Assembly: GCF_001423425.1 (NCBI RefSeq) | Contig: NZ_LMNX01000002.1 | Span: forward strand, 1,112,854 to 1,176,853 | DNA: 64,000 nt | From: Rhizobium sp. Leaf306 | GTDB taxonomy: Bacteria; Pseudomonadota; Alphaproteobacteria; Rhizobiales; Rhizobiaceae | Direction of reading: 5' to 3' | Shown here: positions 37,422-48,530 of the stretch, in pieces | How positions within the stretch are numbered: position 1 is the stretch's first letter | Layout of the letters: every line of letters begins with the position of its first letter | Notes under the pieces: generated by a model | Told to the model about the DNA's origin: nothing | Seen by the model: only the letters and a program-made list of their open reading frames with translations | Database searches by the model: none | Made by a program: the position numbers and the translations under genes

Positions 37422-38849
37422 TCATCGGAAGAACTGCCGGATACGCTGGCCCTTGCGTTCGATCTCGACCCGCCAGAACCCCGGATCGGTGCGCAGCATC
37501 TTTTCCATGACAGTCGTCGAAGCGACCGCCTCGCCGTTCAGCGAGACGACGATGTCCTGTGGCTGGAAGCCGAGACGACCGGCAGGCGAGCCGCGCGAGA
37601 CGTCGGTGACGACGACGCCGCTCTTGTCTGTGGGCATGCGCAGTTCCGTGGCGAGTTTCGGTGACAGGTTGGCAATCCGAAGGCCCGCGAAGGGATTGCG
37701 GCCTTCCAGCACCCGCTCGTCGCGCGGCGTGCTTTCCGGCGCGGAATTGAGCGCAAGCTGGAGGTCGCGCATGCCGTCCGGGGTCTGGACCGTCAATTTG
37801 GCTCCCTTGCCAAGGCCAGCCGTCGTCAGCCGGTAGCCGAGCGCATCGGGATGCTCGACGGGAATGCCATTGACGGCTGTCACGACTTCGCCGGGCTTCA
37901 ATCCTGCCTTGTCGGCCGGACCGCCTTCGACGACACGCGAGACCAGCGCGCCGCGGGCGGCCTTCAAGCCGAGCGCTTCGGCGACGTCAGAGGTCACGGC
38001 ATCGAAGGTCGCGCCGACATAGGGGCGGTCGAAGACCGACTTGCCTTCGGAGGCAGCGGAGAGGAAGACTTTCACGAGATTTGCCGGAATGGCAAAGCCG
38101 ATCCCGTTCGATCCACCGCCGCGCGAGAAGATCGCGGTGTTGATGCCGATCAGTTCGCCATTCATGTTCATCAGCGCGCCGCCGGAGTTACCGGGGTTGA
38201 TCGACGCGTCGGTCTGGATGAAGAAGCCGAAATCACCCGACGACACCTGGTTGCGGGCAAGCGCCGAAACGATACCGCTGGTGACTGTCTGGCCGACACC
38301 AAACGGATTGCCGATCGCGAGCACCAGATCACCGACCTCTGTGCGGTCCGAATCGGCCAGCGGCAGGACCGGGAAATTTTCCTTTGCCTTAATCCGCAAC
38401 ACGGCCAGATCGACGCTCTCGTCCTTCAGGACGAGTTCGCAGGGAAACTCCCGGCCGTCCGCCAAGGCGATCTTGATATCATCAGCGCCTTCTATGACGT
38501 GATTGTTGGTAACGACAAGACCGTCGCCGGAGAGAATGACACCGGAACCGAGCGAAGACTGCTTTTCCGAACGGTTCGGCATGCGCTGGCCGAAGAACTG
38601 CTCGAAGAAGGGGTCGCCGGAAAACAGGTTCGGGCGCTGCACGACGCGCTCGGCATAGACGTTGACGACGGCACCGGAGGTTTGCTTGACCAGCGGCGAG
38701 AACGAAAGCTGCATTTCCTGCCGGCTTTGCGGCACCGTCTTCTGGTCCTGCGCATAGGCGCCAGCGGGGGCCAATGCCGCGAGCAGGACGACGCTGAGCG
38801 AGAGCTGCCTGAGATGCCGTTCGAACGGTCGCTTGAGCGTGCTGGACAT
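37422..38849 (-). CDS. Periplasmic serine protease of the Do/DegQ family
   Basis: 475 residues from the ATG at 38847-38849 (AGAGGA site upstream). A Sec signal (LSVVLLAALAPAGAYA) is followed by a trypsin-like domain with the triad in VTNNHVIEGAD (His), SVDLAVLRIK (Asp) and NPGNSGGALMN (Ser), then two PDZ domains (ALGLKAARGALVSRVVEGGP and a C-terminal one, GVVVTDVSRGSPAGRLGFQP). It degrades misfolded envelope proteins. The stop is 13 bases before rarA, which follows on the same strand. Confidence 0.92.
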   Translation of the reverse strand: MSSTLKRPFERHLRQLSLSVVLLAALAPAGAYAQDQKTVPQSRQEMQLSFSPLVKQTSGAVVNVYAERVVQRPNLFSGDPFFEQFFGQRMPNRSEKQSSLGSGVILSGDGLVVTNNHVIEGADDIKIALADGREFPCELVLKDESVDLAVLRIKAKENFPVLPLADSDRTEVGDLVLAIGNPFGVGQTVTSGIVSALARNQVSSGDFGFFIQTDASINPGNSGGALMNMNGELIGINTAIFSRGGGSNGIGFAIPANLVKVFLSAASEGKSVFDRPYVGATFDAVTSDVAEALGLKAARGALVSRVVEGGPADKAGLKPGEVVTAVNGIPVEHPDALGYRLTTAGLGKGAKLTVQTPDGMRDLQLALNSAPESTPRDERVLEGRNPFAGLRIANLSPKLATELRMPTDKSGVVVTDVSRGSPAGRLGFQPQDIVVSLNGEAVASTTVMEKMLRTDPGFWRVEIERKGQRIRQFFR

Positions 38850-39162
38850 GTGATTCCTCTTACAAATTGCTGGATGACGTTGTAGCGCCGCAAGCGGCAA
38901 AAGAAAGGTGCCCGGAACCCGATGACGCGTCCTTGCGACCGCGTATATGGGTATCTGGCACAGGCAGGGAAAGACGGTACCCGACAAAGCCCGCGGGCGG
39001 GTGTTGCTGCTTCCAGCTGATCCGCAAAAAGCATCGGCTTTTCAGCACGATCCTATCCTCCATCATCCTTGCTATCTCGCGCATGTGCATCATGTTTGTC
39101 CTTGGGAGTTTACGATGCCGTTTGGGATCGGCTCCAGAGACTGCACACAGGAGCGTTCCAGC
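38850..39162. other. Divergent intergenic region, no gene seen
   Basis: Separates the protease gene from the LprI-like gene and should hold both promoters. I cannot fix a promoter here and see no repeat or RNA gene. Confidence 0.35.
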
Positions 39163-39528
39163 ATGAAAACCATATTCGCGGCCACCGGCGTGGCTGCACT
39201 TGTCCTGAGCGCCGGCCTTTCCCTTGCCCCTCGCCCGGCAGCGGCGGCGAGCTTCGATTGCGAGAAGACCGATCTGGTCGCCGACGAGAAGGTGATCTGC
39301 GACACACGCACGCTGAACGATGCCGATGTGAAGATGGTCACCACATTCGACATCCTGACCAGCCTGCTCGCCATGGGCAATCGCGACCAGCTGCGCCAGG
39401 AACAAAGCGACTGGTTGAAGAAGCGTCGGGCTTGCGAGGCAGACGTCCAATGCCTGACGACGGCCTATGCGGAGCGGATGAAGCAGTTGCAGGAAGCGTT
39501 TAGCGGACTGAGCAAAGAGCCGCTTTAG
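39163..39528 (+). CDS. LprI/DUF1311-like exported protein
   Basis: 121 residues. Signal peptide (TGVAALVLSAGLSLAPRPAA, cleaved before ASFDC). The mature domain shows the DUF1311 pattern: FDCEKT, EKVICDT, a long helix with QEQSDWLKKRRACE, then CLTTAYAERMKQL, with four cysteines likely in two disulfides. Mycobacterial LprI inhibits lysozyme; the rhizobial role is not known. AGGAG stands nine bases before the ATG. Confidence 0.8.
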   Translation: MKTIFAATGVAALVLSAGLSLAPRPAAAASFDCEKTDLVADEKVICDTRTLNDADVKMVTTFDILTSLLAMGNRDQLRQEQSDWLKKRRACEADVQCLTTAYAERMKQLQEAFSGLSKEPL

Positions 39529-39555
39529 TCCTTAAGCGACGTTCACTGGAAACGA

Positions 39556-39602
39556 TAAAAGACAAAGGCCTCGGTGTTGTGCACCGAGGCCTTTGTCTTT
39601 GA
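39556..39602. terminator. Bidirectional terminator between lprI-like gene and ilvD
   Basis: GACAAAGGCCTCGGTG (39561-39576) and CACCGAGGCCTTTGTC (39582-39597) form a perfect 16-bp stem around a 5-base loop, with A-run before and T-run after. It serves the convergent genes on both strands. Confidence 0.93.
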
Positions 39603-39636
39603 GATCTCTGTCTGCGGGGTTGGTTCGACCAGAGAC

Positions 39637-41472
39637 TTACTCAGGCAGAATCCGGACCGCGCCCTTGTCCGCACTCGACGCAAATGCCGCATAGGCCTTG
39701 AGAGCCGTCGTGACGTTGCGCTTGCGGGGTGCTGACGGCTTCCAGCCGAGTGCGTCCTGCTCGTGGCGACGCGCCGAGAGTTCAGCGTCCGACACCGCCA
39801 GATGGATTGTCCGGTTCGGAATATCGATCTCGATCATATCGCCCTGGCGGACAAGTCCGATCGCGCCACCCTGGGCTGCTTCCGGGGAAGCGTGACCGAT
39901 GGAAAGGCCGGATGTACCGCCGGAGAAGCGACCGTCGGTGATCAGCGCGCAGGCCTTGCCGAGGCCCTTCGACTTCAGATAGCTGGTCGGATAGAGCATT
40001 TCCTGCATGCCCGGTCCGCCCTTTGGACCTTCGTAGCGGATGACGACGACATCGCCGGCCTTCACCTCGTTGCTGAGGATCGCCTTGACGGACGCATCCT
40101 GGCTTTCGAAGACGACAGCGGGACCGCTGAACTTCAGGATCGACTCATCGACGCCCGCGGTCTTCACGATGCAGCCGTCGGCCGCGATATTGCCGTAGAG
40201 AACCGCCAGGCCGCCATCCTTGGAGAAGGGATTTTCAACCGAGCGGATGATGCCCGTGTCGCTATCCGTATCGAGCTCGTCCCAACGCGAAGACTGGCTG
40301 AACGCGACCTGAGTGGGAACGCCTCCGGGTGCTGCCTTGAAGAAATCGCGGACGCTCTCGGAATTGGTGCGAGTGATGTCCCAGCGGTCGATCGCATCGC
40401 CGAGCGTTGCTTCGTGAACCGTGTAGCAGTCTCGGTTGATCAGGCCGCCGCGCTCCAACTCGCCCAGGATACGCATGATGCCGCCGGCGCGGTGAACGTC
40501 TTCCATGTGGACATCGCTCTTGGCAGGCGCGACCTTGGACAGGCACGGCACCTTGCGCGACAGCTTATCGATATCCTCCATGCCGAAATCGACGCCGCCC
40601 TCATAGGCAGCCGCCAGGATGTGGAGAACCGTATTGGTCGAGCCGCCCATCGCGATATCGAGCGACATGGCGTTTTCGAACGCCTCCTTGGTGGCGATAT
40701 TGCGCGGCAGGACCCGTTCGTCATCCTGCTCGTAGTAACGGCGCGCGATATCGACGATCAGGTGACCGGCTTCGACGAACAGTCGACGGCGATCCGAATG
40801 GGTGGCGAGCGTCGAGCCATTGCCGGGCAGCGACAGGCCGAGCGCCTCGGTCAGGCAGTTCATCGAGTTGGCGGTGAACATGCCGGAGCACGAGCCGCAG
40901 GTTGGACAGGCGGCCTTTTCGATGGCGGTGACGTCTTCGTCCGACATCTTGTCGTCGGCGGCGGCAACCATGGCATCGACGAGGTCGAGCGCAACGGTCT
41001 TGCCGTGCAGGACGACCTTGCCGGCCTCCATCGGGCCACCGGAGACGAAGACGGCCGGGATGTTCAGGCGCATGGCAGCATTCAGCATGCCGGGCGTGAT
41101 CTTGTCGCAGTTGGAGATGCAGACCATGGCGTCGGCACAGTGGGCGTTGACCATGTACTCGACCGAGTCGGCGATGATCTCGCGCGATGGCAGCGAGTAC
41201 AGCATGCCGTCGTGGCCCATGGCGATGCCGTCATCGACCGCGATCGTGTTGAACTCTTTGGCGACGCCGCCGGCTGCCTCGATTTCGCGGGCGACCAGCT
41301 GGCCGAGATCCTTGAGGTGGACGTGGCCCGGCACGAACTGCGTGAAGGAATTGACCACCGCGATGATCGGCTTGCCGAAATCGCCGTCCTTCATGCCGGT
41401 GGCGCGCCAGAGGCCGCGCGCGCCAGCCATGTTGCGGCCGTGGGTCGTGGTTCTTGAACGATAGACAGGCAT
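39637..41472 (-). CDS. ilvD: Dihydroxy-acid dehydratase
   Basis: 611 residues. The iron-sulfur ligands are in [13 protein letters not shown] (near 122) and [19 protein letters not shown] (near 194). The C-terminal [19 protein letters not shown] is the signature. It converts dihydroxyacids to 2-oxoacids in isoleucine, valine and, through ketoisovalerate, pantothenate synthesis. It stands alone; ilvA lies elsewhere in the window. Confidence 0.95.
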   Translation of the reverse strand: MPVYRSRTTTHGRNMAGARGLWRATGMKDGDFGKPIIAVVNSFTQFVPGHVHLKDLGQLVAREIEAAGGVAKEFNTIAVDDGIAMGHDGMLYSLPSREIIADSVEYMVNAHCADAMVCISNCDKITPGMLNAAMRLNIPAVFVSGGPMEAGKVVLHGKTVALDLVDAMVAAADDKMSDEDVTAIEKAACPTCGSCSGMFTANSMNCLTEALGLSLPGNGSTLATHSDRRRLFVEAGHLIVDIARRYYEQDDERVLPRNIATKEAFENAMSLDIAMGGSTNTVLHILAAAYEGGVDFGMEDIDKLSRKVPCLSKVAPAKSDVHMEDVHRAGGIMRILGELERGGLINRDCYTVHEATLGDAIDRWDITRTNSESVRDFFKAAPGGVPTQVAFSQSSRWDELDTDSDTGIIRSVENPFSKDGGLAVLYGNIAADGCIVKTAGVDESILKFSGPAVVFESQDASVKAILSNEVKAGDVVVIRYEGPKGGPGMQEMLYPTSYLKSKGLGKACALITDGRFSGGTSGLSIGHASPEAAQGGAIGLVRQGDMIEIDIPNRTIHLAVSDAELSARRHEQDALGWKPSAPRKRNVTTALKAYAAFASSADKGAVRILPE

Positions 41473-41741
41473 GATGTTTCCTCGATCGCGTTCAGCCGTT
41501 GCTATTTACCGCGTTGGATCACGCGGCGCAAAGGACCTTGTTTTCTCCGTCCTACTGCAGGCTAAAGCCAGTGTCACTACCAATGGGGCGAAAAACAGTA
41601 CGGTACGGTACGGTTCTCACCAGCGCGGTAAAAATTTGCCCAGCGATGTAGGCGAGGTCGAAGTTTCATAGCGGTTCTGCTTCGGCGTGGCGCTTGAGGA
41701 GTGAGGCAACGTCACCGTCCCTCACCCTCTTCTCGTGTCCG
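41473..41741. other. Intergenic upstream of ilvD, with a (TACGG)3 repeat
   Basis: Three tandem TACGG units lie at 41599-41613. The region must hold the ilvD promoter, since ilvD reads away from it. No gene, leader peptide or attenuator is evident. Confidence 0.35.
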
Positions 41742-42170
41742 CTATCGCTTCGCGCGGAGGTCGTCCGCCGTCACACCGAAATGGTCGAGAACGATGTTGA
41801 GGTTGCGGCGGTGCGACTTGAAGAAGACGTCGAACAGATCACCGGCCAGCGGCACGCTGCCGACGACAGAATCGACCGCAAGGTTGCCGATCATCTTTGC
41901 AAGCTTGTCGTTCGGCACACCCATGCGGCGGGCCTCGTTGACGATATAGAGGCCAATCAATGCGCCCCCGGCATCGCCCACGAGCGGAACAAGGCCCATG
42001 ATGGAATCGGCACCAAACCGAAACCGGGTGCCGGGAATACCGATCGCCGTATCCATCATACGGGCGACGCCGTGGATACGCCGCAAACGCCGCAGTCGAT
42101 CGATCCGGCCCGCATCGGTTTCCGTGAAGCGTTCGCTGGCAGCATCCCAGGTTTTCGTCGCCATACTCAC
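41742..42170 (-). CDS. DUF4112 membrane protein
   Basis: 142 residues. The domain is recognised by GIPGTRFRFGADSIMGLVPL, VGDAGGALIGLYIVNEARRM and SVVGSVPLAGDLFDVFFKSH. It has two hydrophobic stretches and probably lies in the inner membrane. Function unknown. Confidence 0.85.
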   Translation of the reverse strand: MSMATKTWDAASERFTETDAGRIDRLRRLRRIHGVARMMDTAIGIPGTRFRFGADSIMGLVPLVGDAGGALIGLYIVNEARRMGVPNDKLAKMIGNLAVDSVVGSVPLAGDLFDVFFKSHRRNLNIVLDHFGVTADDLRAKR

Positions 42171-42354
42171 TATCCTTGATTAATGTCAAAGCTGAAATGA
42201 GCATGCGATTTCCCGGTTCAAGGCTTACCGTATGTTTCAACGCTAATTCTTTCACGCAAACGTGGTTTAATGCCTTTCCTCCGCCTCTGTGAAACCAAAC
42301 CTGTCGGCGGTACGTATAAGCACAGGATAGGCTTTTGCCTGAAGGAGATCCGCC

Positions 42355-43302
42355 ATGCCCGCATTTCGCCCACCCCACATTTCGCCGACTGAGATCACGC
42401 CGCGCGACATCTATCTGTCGCGCCGGAATTTCGTGGGCACCGTCGCCGCGGGCGCCGGCCTTTCAGTCCTTGGAGGCTCAAGCGCATTCGCTGCGGCTCT
42501 CAGCGCATCGCCCGGCCCCTACAAGCTGGACGAAAAGCTGACGCCTAAAGAAGCCGTCACCACCTACAACAATTTCTACGAGTTCGGCGTCGGCAAGGAA
42601 GATCCCTCGCAGAATTCCGGTGCGTTCAAACCGACACCCTGGACCGTCAAGGTCGAGGGCATGGTGGGCAAGCCGAAGGAATTCGGTCTCGACGAGATCC
42701 TCAAGATGAAGCTCGAGGAGCGGAGATACCGCATGCGCTGCGTCGAAGGCTGGTCGATGGTGATCCCGTGGATCGGTTTCCCCCTGGCGGCGATCCTCGA
42801 CCAGGTCGAGCCGCTTGGCAGCGCGAAATACGTGGCGTTCGAGACGGTCGTGCGTCCCGAGGAAATGCCCGGCCAAGGCGGTCTCTTCCAGGCTCTACCC
42901 TGGCCTTATGTCGAAGGCCTGCGCCTTGACGAAGCGCGCCATCCGCTGACCATTCTCGCTGTCGGTCTCTACGGCGAAACGCTGCCCAACCAGAACGGTG
43001 CGCCGATCCGGCTCGTGGTGCCGTGGAAGTATGGGTTCAAGGGGATCAAGTCGATCGTCAAGATCAAGCTGGTCGAAGAGCAGCCACAGACCACCTGGAA
43101 GAATTCGAACGCCCGGGAATACGGTTTCTATTCCAACGTCAATCCGGCCGTCGACCATCCGCGCTGGAGTCAGGCGACCGAACAGCGGATCGGCGAAGGC
43201 GGCTTCTTCGGAACCAAGCGCGTCGATACCCTGCCCTTCAACGGCTATGCGAACGAAGTGGCGAGCCTCTATACCGGCATGGACCTGAAAGCGAACTACT
43301 GA
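42355..43302 (+). CDS. msrP: Protein-methionine-sulfoxide reductase, molybdoenzyme subunit
   Basis: 315 residues. Twin-arginine signal [20 protein letters not shown] near residue 21. The molybdenum ligand cysteine lies in [15 protein letters not shown]. MsrP repairs oxidised methionines of periplasmic proteins, taking electrons from MsrQ and the quinone pool. AAGGAG stands six bases ahead of the ATG. msrQ starts 2 bases after its stop. Confidence 0.95.
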   Translation: MPAFRPPHISPTEITPRDIYLSRRNFVGTVAAGAGLSVLGGSSAFAAALSASPGPYKLDEKLTPKEAVTTYNNFYEFGVGKEDPSQNSGAFKPTPWTVKVEGMVGKPKEFGLDEILKMKLEERRYRMRCVEGWSMVIPWIGFPLAAILDQVEPLGSAKYVAFETVVRPEEMPGQGGLFQALPWPYVEGLRLDEARHPLTILAVGLYGETLPNQNGAPIRLVVPWKYGFKGIKSIVKIKLVEEQPQTTWKNSNAREYGFYSNVNPAVDHPRWSQATEQRIGEGGFFGTKRVDTLPFNGYANEVASLYTGMDLKANY

Positions 43303-43304
43303 CC

Positions 43305-43952
43305 ATGCTCTCGATCCCAGCCCTGCCCCGCCGATACCATGCCGCCAGCATCTGGGCACTTTACGTCGTGGGGCTTTGTCCCGCGGCGTGGTACTTCTAT
43401 CAGGCCGCGACGGGCGGGCTGGGTTTCAATCCGGTCAAGACGTTCGAGCACCTGATCGGCATCTGGGCGTTGCGTTTCATCATCCTGACGCTCGCCGTCA
43501 CGCCCCTTCGCGATATTCTCGGGATCAACTGGATCCGCTATCGCCGTGCGCTAGGGCTGCTCGCCTTCTATTACGTCGTGTTCCATTTCAGCGTCTATCT
43601 TCTGCTCGATCTGCAGCTGAACTTCGGCGCTGTTGGCAGCGATATCGTGCGGCGCCCCTATATCACAATCGGCTTTGCCTGCCTGCTGCTGCTGATCCCG
43701 CTTGCGGTGACATCCAACAACTGGTCGATCCGCAAGCTCGGACAGACCTGGGTGAAAATGCACAAGCTGATCTATCTCGTGGCACTGGGCGGCGCGCTCC
43801 ACTATGTGCTCGCGGTGAAGTCGGTGACGCTCGTTCCGTTTATCCATATCGCAGCGATCGGGCTGCTGCTCGCCTACCGGCCGCTGAGGAAGCCGTTCCT
43901 CAACTGGAAGCGCGGCAAGACCCGTCCGGCACGTCCCGCCACCACGACATAG
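43305..43952 (+). CDS. msrQ: Heme-binding membrane subunit MsrQ
   Basis: 215 residues with about six membrane segments. Histidines expected to hold the heme are seen in VVFHFSVYLLL, MHKLIYLVALGGALHYVLAV and FIHIAAIGLLL. It passes electrons from quinol or FMN to MsrP. The ATG directly follows the msrP stop (TGACCATG). Confidence 0.92.
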   Translation: MLSIPALPRRYHAASIWALYVVGLCPAAWYFYQAATGGLGFNPVKTFEHLIGIWALRFIILTLAVTPLRDILGINWIRYRRALGLLAFYYVVFHFSVYLLLDLQLNFGAVGSDIVRRPYITIGFACLLLLIPLAVTSNNWSIRKLGQTWVKMHKLIYLVALGGALHYVLAVKSVTLVPFIHIAAIGLLLAYRPLRKPFLNWKRGKTRPARPATTT

Positions 43953-43961
43953 TGGGCGGCG

Positions 43962-44345
43962 TCAACGTATGGCAGGTATCGCGCAGGCCTCACCGCCGCC
44001 GAATAGTCGTGACCGGGTGAGGAAGCGCTTTTCACGCCCATTGTCGAGCGAGAACATGCCGCCCCTACCGGGCACGACATCGATAATCAGCTGTGTGTGC
44101 TTCCAGGCCTCGAACTGGCTCCCGCTGATATAGACCGGCACGCCGCCGATTTCGCCCAGCTTCACGTCGTGGTCGGCAAGCATGAAATCGCCCTTCGGAT
44201 AGCACATGGGTGACGACCCGTCGCAGCAGCCGCCTGATTGGTGGAACAGGATGTCCGGGTGGTCCGCCTGGATCTCGGCAATGAAGTTCAGCGCGGAATC
44301 CGTGGCCGTGACGCGCGGTTCGCCGTTGATTGTCGCATCCATCAT
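43962..44345 (-). CDS. DUF779 family protein, partner of aldehyde dehydrogenase
   Basis: 127 residues. The conserved patch HQSGGCCDGSSPMCYPKGDF near residue 36 has three cysteines likely to bind a metal, then VPVYISGSQFEAWKHTQLII, matching DUF779. These genes almost always accompany an aldehyde dehydrogenase, as here, so a role in aldehyde or alcohol metabolism is inferred. The ATG at 44343-44345 follows AGGA. A hairpin terminator separates it from the dehydrogenase, which may lower its expression. Confidence 0.87.
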   Translation of the reverse strand: MMDATINGEPRVTATDSALNFIAEIQADHPDILFHQSGGCCDGSSPMCYPKGDFMLADHDVKLGEIGGVPVYISGSQFEAWKHTQLIIDVVPGRGGMFSLDNGREKRFLTRSRLFGGGEACAIPAIR

Positions 44346-44372
44346 GTCATTCCTGTTCGCATCGAGACATTG

Positions 44373-44402
44373 AAAAGGCTCCCGACCCTGCAGCCGGGAG
44401 CC
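44373..44402 (-). terminator. Terminator or attenuator between aldehyde dehydrogenase and DUF779 genes
   Basis: On the minus strand GGCTCCCG pairs with CGGGAGCC (8 bp, 10-base loop), then TTTT. It lies inside the presumed two-gene unit, so it may cause partial termination. Confidence 0.7.
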
Positions 44403-44422
44403 CATGCTTGGGTTGAGATCGA

Positions 44423-45931
<1,509 letters not shown>

Positions 45932-46035
45932 GTCATCCTCCCATGATGAACAGGTTCAAAGCGAACCCGATGGAACAGAATCTGCGCTTCTGGCGTGGTG
46001 AAAACAGGCCTCACCCGCGATACCGCGATGCACTC

Positions 46036-46053
46036 TGTCGCAAGTCTGCGACA
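46036..46053. promoter_or_regulatory. Palindromic operator TGTCGCA-N4-TGCGACA
   Basis: A perfect 7-4-7 inverted repeat (46036-46042 and 46047-46053), 105 bases before the aldehyde dehydrogenase start and just after the stop of the HTH_8 regulator gene. It is the best candidate binding site of that regulator. Confidence 0.7.
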
Positions 46054-46063
46054 AAACTCCCCG

Positions 46064-47017
46064 TCATTGAATGCCAAATCGCTTCATCTTGCGATGCAGG
46101 GTGGAACGGCTGACGCCGAGCACCTGGGCTGCCAGCGAGACGTTGCCGTGGACACGAGACAACGCCCGAAGAAGCGCCGAGCGCTCGGCATCGCACAGCA
46201 GTTCTCGCGCATCCCGGCTCGATTCGTGAAGCAGATCGGAGGCCGGGATCCCTTCCGCAATCCGATCGTCGTCCAGACGCAGCGCCGATCGCGCAGCCCG
46301 CGTGGCACCGATCACAAGGTCGTCGCGATCTACAGCCAGGAGCGCCATTGGAGATCCCGTCTCACTCGGCACCATCACGAAGCGGGCACCTTGAAACGCG
46401 TTTCGGAACAGGTTCAGCTCGATCCGGGATGCCGCCTCACGCACCGTCTGCGACAGGATGGCGATCGTGCCTTCGTTTGCGTCACTTCGGCACGTCGAGA
46501 CATCGAGCGCGCCGGCCAGAACTCCACGGTGATCACGAATGGGCGCAGTCGTGCAGCTCAGATCGATATTGGATGCAAAGAAGTGCTGGTCGCGGATGAT
46601 CGATATCGGCCGGTCGTCGGCGATTGCGGTGCCTATCCCGTTGGTGCCGATACTCTCCTCGGTCCAGACCGAGCCGGTCCAGAGGCCGAGCGCACGAAAA
46701 TCCTTGTCGTCGCCCGCTGCGCCGCGACGGTCAAGCGCGATACCTTTGCTGTCGGTCATCAGGATGCAGCAGCCGGCGCGACCGACGACCAAGAACAGCC
46801 GGTCGAGCTCGTCCCTCGCCTGCCCGATAAGACGCTCCGACTGTTTTCGGGCGACGTCCAGTTCCTGCTCTGTCACCCGCTCCGGCATCCGCCGGTCCTC
46901 TGGCGCCAAGTGATGCATGGTCATGCAGCGGCGCCAGGACGCGACTACAGCTGAACTCGCGACAGGGGAACTGGCCGACGCGTAGACTTGGTCGGCATGG
47001 GAAACAGGGTCATGCAT
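46064..47017 (-). CDS. GAF and Fis-type HTH regulator (AcoR-like without AAA+ domain)
   Basis: 317 residues. A GAF-type sensor region spans about 70-200 (LFLVVGRAGCCILMTDSKGI, then EESIGTNGIGTAIADDRPIS), and the last 45 residues form a Fis/HTH_8 DNA-binding domain (VHGNVSLAAQVLGVSRSTLH). The central AAA+ domain of AcoR, needed to activate sigma-54 polymerase, is absent, so it must act with another sigma factor or as a repressor. It lies just upstream of the aldehyde dehydrogenase gene and probably controls it. The ATG follows GGGAGGAG. Confidence 0.88.
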   Translation of the reverse strand: MHDPVSHADQVYASASSPVASSAVVASWRRCMTMHHLAPEDRRMPERVTEQELDVARKQSERLIGQARDELDRLFLVVGRAGCCILMTDSKGIALDRRGAAGDDKDFRALGLWTGSVWTEESIGTNGIGTAIADDRPISIIRDQHFFASNIDLSCTTAPIRDHRGVLAGALDVSTCRSDANEGTIAILSQTVREAASRIELNLFRNAFQGARFVMVPSETGSPMALLAVDRDDLVIGATRAARSALRLDDDRIAEGIPASDLLHESSRDARELLCDAERSALLRALSRVHGNVSLAAQVLGVSRSTLHRKMKRFGIQ

Positions 47018-47187
47018 CGGGCTCCTCCCACCAAATGCGTCACGGCTCGATTGTCGCTAAAAAAACGGGATGTGGCAACAGCGATATAGGGAGCTTCAGT
47101 CATTCGGCGGGCCGGTCAGCCTGCCATCCCCCGGACTTGACAGTCACAGTCGCCGCAGGCTTCAGTCCGTGCAGCGGAGATGTTTTG

Positions 47188-48060
47188 ATGACACCAGAAT
47201 CGACTGTGGACGGCGGACGACTATCCCTGCTGGATGTCTATCTTTGCAACCAGCGGCCTTTTGGAGAAATCCACGGTATCACGCGTTTCGTCATCGAGTT
47301 TCTCTACTTCGGCATCAAAGAAGCGCGGGCCTGCCTGTTCGCCGGCCTGTTTTTTGTGTCGATCTTCATCGTTCCGCGAACGGGCGTGCTCGGCATCCCG
47401 CGCTACGACGTTCTGCTAATCATCGCGCTCGCCATCCAGTCCCTGATGATCTGGAGCAAGCTGGAAACCTGGGATGAGGCAAAAGCGATCGGCCTTTTCC
47501 ACGTGGTTGGCTTTGCGCTCGAAGTGTTCAAAACCTCCGGCAGCATCCAGTCATGGTCCTACCCTGACTTCGCCTATACGAAAGTGCTGGGCGTACCGCT
47601 GTTTTCCGGCTTCATGTATGCCGCCGTGGGGAGCTACATCATCCAGGCCTGGCGGCTTTTCGATCTGCGGATCCACCACCATCCCAGCTACTGGATGGCC
47701 GGCTTGATCGCGATTGCAATCTACGCGAATTTCTTCACTCACCATTTCATCGGTGACTACCGCTGGTACATCGCCGCCTGCGCGCTCGGCCTTTACGCCC
47801 GCACCACCGTCACCTACCGGCCCTACGATCGCGACAGACGGATGCCACTCCTGATCGCCTTCGTGCTGATCGGCTTTTTTATCTGGCTGGCGGAGAACAT
47901 CTCGACCTTTTTCGGGATCTGGCAATATCCGAACCAGATCGGGGCGTGGTCGGTCGTGCATCTTGGGAAATGGAGTTCGTGGTCCCTGCTGGTGGTGATG
48001 ACATTCACGATCGTTGCGAATCTCAAGCATATCAAACAGAAGATCTACGTCCCCGTTTGA
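47188..48060 (+). CDS. DUF817 membrane protein
   Basis: 290 residues with about eight membrane segments. Family motifs are FLYFGIKEARACLFAGLFF, FHVVGFALEVFKTSGSIQSW and WLAENISTFFGIWQYPNQ. DUF817 proteins (YoaT of Bacillus) have no known function; the acidic/aromatic residues in the membrane could form a transport path. CGGAGA lies ahead of the ATG. Its 3' end overlaps the convergent DUF2809 gene by 29 bases. Confidence 0.85.
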   Translation: MTPESTVDGGRLSLLDVYLCNQRPFGEIHGITRFVIEFLYFGIKEARACLFAGLFFVSIFIVPRTGVLGIPRYDVLLIIALAIQSLMIWSKLETWDEAKAIGLFHVVGFALEVFKTSGSIQSWSYPDFAYTKVLGVPLFSGFMYAAVGSYIIQAWRLFDLRIHHHPSYWMAGLIAIAIYANFFTHHFIGDYRWYIAACALGLYARTTVTYRPYDRDRRMPLLIAFVLIGFFIWLAENISTFFGIWQYPNQIGAWSVVHLGKWSSWSLLVVMTFTIVANLKHIKQKIYVPV

Positions 48061-48445
48061 GGCCCCACGCCTCGACAAATGCGGCAGTCCCGATACCGAA
48101 AGCGTAAGCTGCGATATTCCACAGGGAAAACACCCGTCCGAGCAACAGTTTGCCGGCCGTCGTCAGTCGAAACGCATCCAACTCGGGCGGGTGAAAGAGC
48201 CTTGAGAATTCGACGATAAGGGCGATGAGGAATGCCGCAAAGGCGAGCCTGCCGATGTTCACCGATGCGGTCAGCGTGGCCAACGCAAGAAACACCATCG
48301 CACCCCAGAGAACTGACCCACCGTATTTCACGACAAAGAAGGAAAGACCGAGATCGTAACCGAAGCGGCGCAGCAGAAGCCCCGCGGAGATCACAAGCAG
48401 CGTGGCGAGGCAGCGCTGAACGCGTATGGATCGTGGTGCAGTCAT
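48032..48445 (-). CDS. DUF2809 membrane protein
   Basis: 137 residues with four membrane segments. Family motifs: VVKYGGSVLWGAMVFLALA, IVEFSRLFHPPELDAFR and LLGRVFSLWNIAAYAFGI. Function unknown; members often lie next to other membrane proteins of unknown role. The ATG at 48443-48445 gives the family's usual length. Confidence 0.82.
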   Translation of the reverse strand: MTAPRSIRVQRCLATLLVISAGLLLRRFGYDLGLSFFVVKYGGSVLWGAMVFLALATLTASVNIGRLAFAAFLIALIVEFSRLFHPPELDAFRLTTAGKLLLGRVFSLWNIAAYAFGIGTAAFVEAWGLKRGRRSSV

Positions 48446-48470
48446 GCTCGAGCCCGCCCCCTCATTTCCC

Positions 48471-48505
48471 AAAAGAAAAGGCCGGGCGTTTCCACCCGGC
48501 CTTTT
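48471..48505 (-). terminator. Intrinsic terminator of rplQ / alpha operon
   Basis: AAAAGGCCGGG pairs with CCCGGCCTTTT (11 bp, 8-base loop); on the minus strand the second arm is followed by a T-rich run. It lies 26 bases after the rplQ stop. Confidence 0.9.
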
Positions 48506-48530
48506 CGAAAAGTGCGATCCTGGGATCGAA

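Noticed and set aside
39763..41457. 564-residue open frame on the plus strand
   Set aside because: Antisense to ilvD along nearly its whole length; no recognisable domain or ribosome site.
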